This document shows, piece after piece, positions 54,418-64,000 of a DNA stretch of 64,000 bases. The stretch's first letter is position 1, and each line of letters begins with the position of its first letter. The position numbers and the translations under genes are program-made. The notes beneath the pieces were generated by a model. That model was not told the DNA's origin, made no database searches, and saw only the letters and a program-made list of their open reading frames with translations. Source of the DNA: Salticus scenicus (taxonomy: Eukaryota > Arthropoda > Arachnida > Araneae > Salticidae); contig OZ005652.1 of the NCBI GenBank assembly GCA_963930645.1, positions 353,052,602 through 353,116,601 on the forward strand, written 5' to 3'.

Positions 54418-55905
54418 CCTCAAGCCGATTGTTTTATGAATATGAATTAAAATTTTGTATTTCGTTCAAACATTTTAAAGAACTCTTATTTTACTTAAAA
54501 TTAATAAAATACTTTAACTTGAATCATGAGGTGGTTTTCTTTTATAGGCAAATTATTATTATGATTATTTTTTATTTTATATAAATATTTTTGAAACAAA
54601 TCATTTACTTTTTTTACCTACATTAATATAAACTTAATATTAAAATTTAAGGTATGTAAAACATTTTTTTTTTTCAACATTTCCACTATACTTTAATAAA
54701 GATCCTAATGCAGTTTTAGAAACAGATTTGTATGAAATACATTCTTGTGTGAGAGGGGTGTTAGCCCCCTCTCAAATCTGAACGAACATAATTCCGAATT
54801 CGGGAAAAATCTCAAACTCGAAATGTACAAAACTCGGCCTGATGCTGCCTGCGTGCCAATAGATCAAAGTTTGTTAACGAAACCATTTTTTAATTCATGA
54901 ACTCAATGAAGGTAGTGAATCAACGAAGGTTTTCCTCGCTTCACTGGTCACTATATTTAAAGGAAATTCTTTTCTATATCGCTTTACAAACAAAAATGAA
55001 ATTTAAAGAAATCATGAAATTGCTTTAAAGCCCACTTTGGTTCCCCGCTGCCTTTGACAGCGACCCGCTCATTCGCAGTCTCTCGGGTATCTGTCCCTAT
55101 TGCCGGTGACAATAGCTTACCAGTAGGCTTCCGCTTGAGTGCATATCAGATGACAGTTTCGAAACGGACAGTATCGAAAAAATTGAAGTAGCCATTTTAT
55201 GTTTGAATCCCAGTTACATATGAACAACACTATATGTGGTGTACGTAATATTCTCTTTCACGTTATTTTGTATATTTATTTGATTTATTCGATCAACCAT
55301 AAAATGACAACAATTTCACACCATATACTCGTATATTATTACAATGTGCTGCTATGATCAGCTACGTCTATCGCATGAGATAATTAATTTTTGTGGTTAT
55401 AATAGTAGTTGAGTTAGTTAATAGTAGTTGGTATATAGAAAAAGAAATAATGAAATATGTAAACCTGATCCTGGTACAGCCTTAATGTAGCTCCCCTTCG
55501 CGACTTTTAAATTTTTATCGTCACTTTAGACAAAAATACATAATTTATGTTATTATTATTATTATTTTCTTTTCTTTTCGTTTTCTTTCTTTTCTGTTTT
55601 TCAATATTTTATAATTTATTTATATTTTTTATGCGTTACTTGCCTTAAAGTGGCTATTACGAAAGCGGAGTCCTTGTCGAAAAATGTCCGATCTATTTCA
55701 GTATTAAAATTTAAAAAATTACCCAGGATTATCAAGTAAAGCTCGTTAATGCTAATGATTATCAAGTAAAGCTCTATAATAAATTTAAGTAAAGCTCTTT
55801 AATGTAATGCTGAATTAGCTTTCATGCCAAGCGCGATTCATCCGTGCCAAAAACATACTATTTAAACAAAAGGAGGAAAAAAAAATCTAAAATTGAGGTA
55901 TATTA

Positions 55906-55945
<40 letters not shown>

Positions 55946-56004
55946 TACTCGATTTTCATATTTTTATTTTTTTTATGTGCGGGAGCAAATTTAATATTAT
56001 TATC

Positions 56005-56036
<32 letters not shown>

Positions 56037-56388
56037 TTATTATTATTATTATTATTTTCACATTTAAATTAATTTTAAAAAATCTAATCAAAATTTCATT
56101 ACAAATAAGGTACCAAATGAAAGGGACCTTTTTTTCTGAATCCGTCAACTTATCGATCGGACAATTAGATTTTTTTAAATTAACTTAAGTATGAAAATCT
56201 GGTGGCAACTTGCGTCAACACACAGACAAACAGACTAAAAAATCTCTTAACCATTTATATATATATATAGATTGGTGCTACATCCGTTAAACATTCACGA
56301 GTCTCATTAATTCTTATAGAAAATTTAAATTTCGTATTATTAAGAGAATTTTTATCCACATAGCTTATTGAAGCATATTTGACTAATT

Positions 56389-56424
<36 letters not shown>

Positions 56425-56525
56425 GAAAGAAAAAAGAAAGAAAATCTGTATTTTTATAAATTTTGCAGAGAGAGACTGTGTGTGAGAGAGAGGGGGGGGG
56501 GAGAGAAAAGGAAACAAAGTAGTAG

Positions 56526-56557
<32 letters not shown>

Positions 56558-56592
56558 AATGACATTGTAATCCGGAAGAACAAACAAACAAA
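53790..56592. other. AT-rich DNA with dispersed repeat fragments, no gene seen
   Basis: 54215-54380 holds two diverged tandem copies (about 105 bp apart) of a unit with ttcccgactagctagacatt and aactttcagtatatttaaga. An inverted relative is at 60080-60170. About 54935-56272 begins with cctcgcttcactggtcacta and ends with tatatatatatagattgg, another element with the cccgctt-type end. Inside are ATT runs (55902-55945, 56010-56055) and acaaataaggtaccaaatga, related to the hairpin at 5331. (GA)n tracts lie near 56465-56555. No coding signature. Confidence 0.55.
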
Positions 56593-57085
56593 TAAAATAA
56601 AATTTAAGCAAAAAATCTTTTTTTAAAGTTAGAAGCTTTTTATTGTGAAGCCCTAAAAAGCATAAAATAAAAAATTTTCTGGCAAAGACATGCTACAAAG
56701 AAATGAAAGTTTCAACACTAAGAAAATTTTAGAGAAAAATATAGGTACTTTCCTTTTGCAAGAGATGAAAATTTTTTAATGTTCAATATATTTTAAAAAG
56801 CTTTAAAGACCAATATTCTTAGTTATTAATTTTTCTATAATCATTCGTTAAGCCAGACATTTCAAATGTCTCGAAAGCTTTTAAAAATATTTTGAACATA
56901 AAAAAAAATTCATCTCTTGCAAAAGGAAAGTACCTATATTTTTCTCTAAATTTTTTTTAGTGTTGAAACTTTCATTTCTTTGTAGCATGTCTTTGCCAGA
57001 ATAAATTTTATTTTATGCGTTTTAGGGCTTCACAATAAAAAGCTTCTAACTTTAAAAAATGATTTTTTACTTAAATTTTATTTTG
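56593..57085. repeat. Large inverted repeat (arms about 210-240 bp)
   Basis: The left arm (about 56593-56830) contains aaataaaatttaag, gttagaagctttttattgtg, aagacatgctacaaagaaat, agaaaaatataggtactttc and cttttgcaagagatgaa. The right arm (about 56870-57085) carries all of these in reverse complement and mirror order. The spacer is about 40-60 bp. There are few mismatches in the outer parts. No ORF. It could be a MITE; its outer end resembles the flank of the tandem units that follow. Confidence 0.88.
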
Positions 57086-58586
57086 TGATTTTTTAGTTAC
57101 CAAAAAGAAAAAAGCTACTTAAAAAACTAATTAAAATTTCTTAGGATATTTTGTAGACAACGGAAGATTTTCTTTTATCAATTAACATTTTTTTTTCGAT
57201 TATTTATCTGCAAAAAAAGTACTATATCGTCTTTCTAGGATCGAATCCGGGACCATCGCGTTATCAGCATGACGTTCTAACCAAAAGTCTAACAACTGTC
57301 AAGAAAAAGTCATAAAACATTCTAGAAAAATCTAAAAAATACTTATACAAAATGAATATTGTTCTCGAATGCTTTTTAAAATATTTGGAATATTTAAAAT
57401 TTTTCATGTTTTGCAAAAGTGAAATATGTATATTTTTCCTTAAAAATTTCTTGTAGTTGAAACTTTTATGATTTTATAGCATGTCTCTTCAAGAATAAAT
57501 TTTTATTTTAGGCTTTTTAGAGCTCCACAATAATAAAAAACTTTCAGTGTTATTTTTATTTATTTATTTTTATTTTTATTTTTACTGACATTTTTGTTTT
57601 GTGCGTTTAGTAACTCAAAAGAAAAAAAAAAAAAAAGCTTCTTTAAAAATACTATCGAAATTCCTTAGGAACCTGTGTAGACAATGAAAGATTTTCTTTT
57701 TTCAATTGACATCGTTTCTTTTAATTATCGGCAAAAAAGTAACACGTCGGCTTACGAGGATCAAGCCCACGAGCATCGCATTATCACCATGACGCTCTAA
57801 CTAAATGTGCTAACGAGCGGAGACGTCTTCTTTTTCAGAATGACACAAAAACACGATGATAAAAATCCACTTTCAATAAAAAGTTTCTAAAAGAATAATA
57901 TATATATATATCTTTTTATTTTGTGCCTTTTAGACAATGAAAAATTTCCTTTTAGCGATTGACACATTTTCTATTAATTATCTGTAAAATTTAACGCATC
58001 GATCTTTCGGGGATGGAACTCAGCACCATCGCATTAGCAACTTGACGCTCTAACAAACTGCGCCAACAAGCGTCAATAAGGACTGCTGATATATATATAT
58101 TTTTTTTTTTAAGTTGAGTTGCCTTATTTATTAGCGTGACATGAAGACGCGATAGCGAAATCCAATTTCCATAAAATGCTTCTCAAAAATTATATTTATT
58201 CATTTTTATTTAAATTTTTATTTTGTGATTTTTAGTAACTAGATAAAAAGCTATTTTAAAAACTCTTCAAAAATTATTAGGATACTGTGTACACAACGAA
58301 ATATTTCCGTTTATCAACTGGCACCATTTCTATTAATTATTTAAAAAATTAACGTGACACTCTAACCAAATAAGCCATTAAGAGATAGAGATACAATGAA
58401 ATGCTTACTTACTTTTTCTTTTATTTTTCTTTTTTTTTTTTAAGTGGAAGTGTCTTAATTTTTAGCGTGACAGAAAACGCGATGACAATTCAACTTCATG
58501 TAATCAGTTAAAATGGGTGAAAATATCTTACCTGAAAAATGGAGATTTAACACTTTCAGGTCTAAACTATTTCCACCTGCTGGACT

Positions 58587-58625
<39 letters not shown>

Positions 58626-59040
58626 CTTTCTTTTACTAATTGACACATTTTCTAAAATATCTCGAAAAATTACCATATCGACCTTTCGAGGATTGAACTC
58701 ATAGCCAACCGTTATCAACATGACGCTCTAACTAACGGAGCTAACGAGGAATGCAATGCGTTGCTTATATTTACTTTAAAGGGGAGGCACCTTGTTTTTT
58801 GGCGTGTCACGAAGACACGATGAGAAATTCCAATTTCAATAAATAGCTTCTAAAAAATTTATTTATTTACTTATTTTCACTTACATTTTTATTTTGTGCT
58901 TTTTGTAATTAGATAAAAAGCCGTTTAAAAAAAACTCTTGAAAAATTATAAGGATGCTGTGTACACAACGAAATATTTTCTTTTATCAATTGACACTTTT
59001 TCTATTAATTATTTGCAAAAAAGTAACACGTCGGCCTGGA
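57086..59040 (-). repeat. Tandem units each carrying a tRNA-like segment
   Basis: Five minus-strand tRNA-like segments occur near 57239-57298, 57757-57821, 58010-58075, 58346-58384 (partial) and 58688-58748, with a truncated sixth near 59030. Minus-strand consensus: gttagctc-gttagttagagcg (A box), tcatgttgataacg, and gagttcaatcctcg (B box), like a tRNA-Ile-type gene. Each is joined to a shared body with gtgtacacaacgaaatattt, ttttatcaattgacac and tagtaactagataaaaagct. Unit spacing varies from about 250 to 520 bp. The segments are too diverged to be functional tRNAs; a tandemly amplified SINE is the best reading. Confidence 0.78.
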
Positions 59041-59915
59041 CTCAATAAATGTTGCAAATAATATCAACATATTATACAAATTTTGAGTATCAAATTTTGG
59101 TTTTCTGCTATTGTTATCATTGTTATTACTTAATTATACTGATAATAGATTTATACATACCGTTACAAACTGTTAAAAATCGATATTCAGATTCGGTAGA
59201 CCTTAAAATGTCTAATCATAGGAAAAATTAATTTTCGGTAATTTGATCCAAAATTATTTCTCTACGAAATGTAGGTAAAAGGAAGTAAAATATAATAAGG
59301 GACAACTGGGAGGGGATAGGGGAGGGCAGGAAAATAGATTTTAACCTTGATTAAATATTTGATTGAGAATAATCAAAAATAGTTACTTTCAGATTATTAT
59401 TTATTTATTTATTTATTTATTGGAACTCAGTTTCTGTTGATATGTTATACTTAGCTTGAATCTAAAAATAATTTATTTAATTAGTAATAGTGAAAATACA
59501 TCTGCTGTAAATTAAAAAACTAATAAATAAGGTCCTTTTACACTGGTTCCCCGTGAAAAAAGATAATAATTAATTTAATAAAAAAATTATAAGTTAAAAA
59601 AAATTATATACCATGTTTTTAAATTTTTTTGTGAAACATTAATGTAATAGACGAGGATAAAAAAAATAATTTATAAGCAATATTTATGCACATGGACACA
59701 GTTCAGTGAACTAATAATTGTAGTGAAAAAAAAAAAAAGTTGGTTTTAAAAATAAAATATTACTCCTTTTAGAACAACGTATATTAGCATTATACATAAG
59801 CACTTATCAATGTGTATGAAATTTTTAAAGTGACAAATTTTCAACTTTCACGTTTTAATTAAATGTGAAAATTTAATTAAATGTATTTATTTTTATGTCA
59901 AAACAAAATGAACTG

Positions 59916-59957
<42 letters not shown>

Positions 59958-61065
59958 CAACATTTAAATTACAGCTAATACTTCAATGGCTATTTTTATT
60001 GCTATTAGTAGCTTATTATTTTCATATTTTAATTAATTAAAAGAAAACTATTCGAAAATTCGAAAATCTGACTTCGAAGTATAGTGTTGTCATCGGGTTC
60101 TGAGCTACTGTGAAAGTTTCAAATGTCTAGCTAGTAGGGAAGTTAGTTAAAAATAGCTTCCAAGATTTGTACCGAACAAACTAACAAACAAACCAGAATC
60201 GAAGTTAATAAAGGTAAATTAATGTAAAATTCCGCAAATAAATGCATTAAAAAGGAGAGAGAAAAAAAAAAATCTAGTACAAATCCATTAGTAGCTTAAA
60301 CCCGGACAGTGAAAGACAACTTTAAAGGTACTTTTTACTTGCACACTTATTTATTTATTTTTATTTTATTTTATTTATTTATATGATTTAATTAATTAAT
60401 TAATTAATTATTTTTTTATTTATTTAATATATTATTTTTTTATTTTTTAGGAAATGTTTATGCAAATGATGTTATTATATTTAAAATATATATATGAAAA
60501 TAAGCATTAAAATTTTTGGCATTTTTTGACTTCAAACCTGGAATAAAATTAGCCGGTTGGGAGTTAAACTGCGCACCTTCTATCTTTCTTTCTTTCTTTC
60601 TTTTTTTTTTTTGAATGCGGTCTTATATACAAAAATCGGAGATAACTAAATTATTAATATTACCAAATATTTTTAAAGGATAATATATACATATATATAT
60701 ATGGTTAAAATTCCTCTGTGCATTAAAATTTAACAAAAATGTTTTGAATTATAATATTTAAAATTTAGTTTTTCTAATGTTTAATTTATGCTTTCTGTAA
60801 TATCTTTTAACATCTTTTAAAATCTTATGGTAATGATATAAAAATTGCTCTTAGAAGTTTCAGAGTAATTATCTCAATTTTAACTGTCTAAAAGTTATAC
60901 GAATTTTAAAATCAATATTTAAATAATAATATTAATTTTAATTTAACGTATCAAATATTTTAGCTTTCTCCTTCAAATCATTTATTTAATTATGTTAAAG
61001 AAATCAGAACACCAGCTTAAAGCGACAGGTACACTTGCGATTTATTTTTTAATCACTCTTTCTCT
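59041..61065. other. AT-rich DNA, no gene seen
   Basis: TTTA tandems (59397-59420, 60345-60425), poly-T 59921-59955 and a copy of the gactagctagacatttgaaa repeat in reverse complement at 60080-60170. No gene recognised. Confidence 0.55.
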
Positions 61066-61270
61066 TTTTACTGCGCTCAAAGCTGGTAGACGTGAGGTGC
61101 CGGGTTCGATCCCAGGTCGCGCTCGTCCGCCTAGCCGTTCTGAGATTTCCGTGGTTTTCTCCGAAATTTGCATAAATACAAGATAGGGTCCCTTAGAAAG
61201 ACCCCCCACGGAGGGCACACACCCTCAGGCCTGGGATCCAAGAACAGCAAGTCGGCCTTAATTCCCAACC
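61066..61270 (+). mobile_element. tRNA-derived SINE, plus copy
   Basis: cgctcaaagctggtagacgt, gggttcgatcccaggtcgc (B box), cctagccgttctgag, tttccgtggttttctccgaa, ccccccacggagggcacac and ctcaggcctgggatcc follow the same order as the 12198 copy. The first 15-20 nt of the tRNA-like head, including the A box, are missing or altered, so this looks 5' truncated. No target duplication was identified. Confidence 0.82.
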
Positions 61271-61834
61271 TAATTCTTTTTCTTTGTATTCTACCCCACC
61301 TCCTTTCACTTTTCGAAATGACAACTCTTCACAGGTCTTATACATTTGAATGAATAGTAAACATGTAAATTTACCATAAAGCAGAAAGCGATGTCCTGAC
61401 GCCAACCTTCAAAGGATATGCGGTTTTCAATGTAGTTATCGATATTGAATCGACATTTTCTAGCTGACTAGGGATGTTGGAAATGTCAGACTAAACGGAG
61501 TTTTAGAGTTTTTCTTTCATAGCCTAGAATCAGTCATACAATCACTAGATTATTTAACTGTGTGTAACATCCTAAATATCAGGCTAATTTACTCATATAT
61601 ATGCTTTTAAAGCATATATATGAGAAGTGGATAAGTTTTTTTGTTTTTGTTTAAATAAGATTATTTTAAATCACTGAATAAAAGCAATTTTGCTTCAAAG
61701 CCTAATATATAGAATATTCAACCTGAAACAATTCTAAAAAAAATGGATGCTCTGGAAGGAAATTTCACTTGGAAAATACATTTCCTTAGGCTTCTTACAA
61801 TGAAATTAAGATAAAGTGCTTTGTCAAGTAAGCA

Positions 61835-62020
61835 AAGATGCAGCGCTAACAGGGGCGCAAAGCAACTGAGCTTTTTAAAATCCACGGTAGTGAAGTGCCA
61901 ATTCGATCCCAGCTCGCGCTTATATGTAGTTTTCCGTGGTTTTCTCCGAAAATCGAATAAATATGGGCAAGGACCACTTAAAAAGACCCCCGTTTTTACT
62001 TTCGAGACAATTCCATGTAT
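61835..62020 (+). mobile_element. tRNA-derived SINE, diverged copy
   Basis: aattcgatcccagctcgcgc (B box) and gttttccgtggttttctccg are well kept, and aaagacccccgtttttac replaces the acccccacggag block. The head (61835-61895) is strongly diverged. Same family as 12198 and 61066. Confidence 0.7.
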
Positions 62021-62589
62021 CTGAAAAGAAGGAAGGACGCCGCAGACGCCACGGAGCGGAAACACGCTAAGATTAGAATGTTAAAGTGTCGTTTACAGGA
62101 TAAGCGAACATGCTATTGATAGTAACTGTCTGAAACGGAAAAAATTTACATAGACGCCACCAATTGAGAATTTATGCTATGGTCAGATTTTTTAAAGGTC
62201 GTAAATACGGTCAAAATTTTGAAGGATAGTTTATAAACAGACAAACAGGCTGTTGTATTTGTCTGAAAAGGGAAGAAGGCGTTTAAGATCACACCGAGCG
62301 GAAATTTGCAAAGTCAGACTTTTTAATGCAAAATTTTTTGCTTGTCGACCAATCAGCTGGTCGCCAAAAGCGGCTCGCGATACACAAATCTTAGCATTTT
62401 TGATACATTACGCTAATGAACAAAATTATGAACCACTTTAAAATGAACTTTAAGGCGCAAAACTGCACATAAAGAAAGAAAAAGAAAAAACCTTTACGTG
62501 CCACCATATTTTTCAAAATATTGGGGGAGGGAATACCACTTCCCCCACTCAAGCTATACCCTTGAGCAGAGCAGCCACAGCATTTTTTT
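62021..62589. other. Mixed-composition DNA, no gene seen
   Basis: Less AT-rich than its surroundings. 62253-62441 has an ORF of 62 codons without a recognised family, and the GC-containing stretch at 62520-62600 leads into the minisatellite. No firm feature. Confidence 0.45.
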
Positions 62590-63220
62590 AAGTCGGCGCC
62601 CCTGCTGGTAAATAAAGATTTTTTCGACAAATCAGCCTTTCAGGAAATTTTAAACATATGCGAACAAGAACATTTTGATCAATTTGCTTTCGAGGGTAAT
62701 CAACACACCTGCTTTCGTGGACATTTAACACACACGCAATCGAGGACAATTTAACACACCTGCATTCGAGGACATTTAACACACCTGCTTTCGAGGACAT
62801 TTAACACACATGCAAATGAGGACATTTTAACACACCTGCCTTCGAGGACATTTTAACACACCTGCTTTCGAGGACATTTAACACACATGCAAACGAGGAC
62901 ATTTTAACACACCTGCCTTCGAGGACATTTGAACACACCTGCCTTCGAGGACATTTGAACACACCTGCCTTCGAGGACATGTTAACTCACATGCCAACGA
63001 GGACGTTTTAACACAGATGCAAACGAGGACCTTTTAACACACCTGCCTTCGAGGACCTTTTAACACACCCGCCTTCGAGGACTTTTAGCACATCCGTCTT
63101 CGAGGACATTTTAGTACACCTGCTTTCGAGGACATTTTAATAAACGCGCCTTCGAAGACAATTTAACATACTTGCCATCGTGGACATAGTCACAAACATG
63201 CAAATAAAGACTTTTTGTAC
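62590..63220 (-). repeat. 26-bp minisatellite, array 2 (inverted relative to array 1)
   Basis: About 20 units of cgaggacattttaacacacc followed by tgcctt, i.e. the reverse complement of the array at 1965-2520. The two subtypes (cctgccttcgagga and catgcaaacgagga) are again interspersed. Units toward 63100-63200 and 62600-62700 are more diverged than those in the middle. Confidence 0.93.
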
Positions 63221-64000
63221 GTATTAGTTCCGAAACATTTTGAAATAATTGCCTTAATTGGGAATTTAAATTACATATTTTAAAAATTATCTTGACTATT
63301 TTAACATAAAGATGTGCAATTGGATGTTAAATTAAATATATGTTTTAATGTTTTAAAAATTATGCAATTATTACATAAAATATTTTACAAAATATTTGAT
63401 ATTTCATAACTTGCATATTTCATTTAGCCAACGTTTTGTGTAGATATTTATTAATTAAAAAAAATGCTTTATAAATGTAAAATTGAAAAAAAAAAAAAAA
63501 ATCAATATCATCGTTTATTAATTCAATGTATGCTTATACATACGAGAACTAAGACCTACCATTTACAGTGAATTCATTATGAAAATCTATTTTCAAAAAT
63601 GAGACTCTAAATTTTCCCCAACAGCAATAAGGAAAGAAATTGTGTGATATAAATATTTTTATTCATATGTTGATTCTAGAAAATAAAAATAAATAGTTTA
63701 CATAATAAAGTTTTACGAAAATAAAGCTACGAAATAAAGTTTTATCTGATTTAAAAAAAAAAAAAAATAAAAAAAAATAAACGCAAAGAAAAAAAAAAAT
63801 ATATATATTGTATTTTAACGTAACAAACAATTTTAAAGAAAAGTTTAAAACCAAACGTGACAAAGATTAAGAATAATTATTTCTCTTCCAATTTTAAAAA
63901 TTTACAAATAAGTAATTGGTATTTTTTATTATAAATATCATCAATAATGAGACAGTAAGTAATTTTAAAACATTAAATGAACACAGTCAGTAAATGTTAT
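63221..64000. other. AT-rich DNA, no gene seen
   Basis: Poly-A tracts at 63487-63501 and about 63752-63800. No other structure recognised up to the end of the window. Confidence 0.6.

Noticed and set aside
57239..57298. Functional tRNA-Ile gene cluster
   Set aside because: Segments are too diverged, lack clean acceptor stems and repeat with the same non-tRNA body.

Overview
The window is AT-rich animal DNA with abundant TA, CA, ATT and homopolymer microsatellites. It contains no recognisable host gene and is almost wholly built from transposable elements, their decayed remains and satellite-like arrays. The mix of Penelope-like retroelements with a 5' GIY-YIG domain, hAT, pogo, TTAA-type, THAP/P-like and piggyBac-like remnants, and tRNA-derived SINEs suggests an arthropod, most likely a spider or other chelicerate. 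That taxonomic call is inference from repeat content.

The main feature is at 39434-45783 on the minus strand: a Penelope-like retroelement with an uninterrupted 876-codon ORF (43489 to 40859). A Cys-rich motif and a GIY-YIG endonuclease lie before the reverse transcriptase, not after it. This is the permuted order of the Naiad clade. The element is flanked by 1.24-kb direct repeats (39434-40669 and 44541-45783). I found one substitution between them, apart from a homopolymer length difference, so the insertion looks recent. A decayed Penelope-like copy lies at 33838-36010 (+) and a third fragment at 52318-53730 (+), the latter split by a hAT-like insertion inside RT motif A.

Layout. 0.1-0.7 kb: Gag-like remnant. 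2.0-2.5 kb: 26-bp minisatellite, found again in inverted orientation at 62.6-63.2 kb. 3.4-8 kb: pogo-like MITE, foldback element, hAT MITE with a perfect 8-bp target duplication, and a dispersed element ending in tcagctag. 10-18.4 kb: three tandem arrays with roughly 150-, 130- and 170-bp units, plus two inverted copies of a fourth (roughly 160-bp) repeat element, one carrying a SINE and the other sitting in a palindromic element. 19-23 kb: SINEs, a duplication and a second 130-bp array. 23.7-24.2 kb: THAP/P-like transposase remnant. 25.5-26.9 kb: pogo-like element with two MITEs nested in it. 33.3-33.7 kb: MITE with a 3-bp target duplication. 47.2-47.8 kb: piggyBac-like fragment. 48.7-52.0 kb: palindromic TTAA element interrupted by a 2.6-kb hAT-like transposon with a decayed transposase. 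56.6-59 kb: large inverted repeat followed by a tandem array of tRNA-like units. 61-62 kb: two SINE copies.

Nothing here forms an operon or host pathway. The biology is a layered record of transposition, with one element that may still be active. Coordinates of dispersed repeats without target duplications are approximate to tens of bases.
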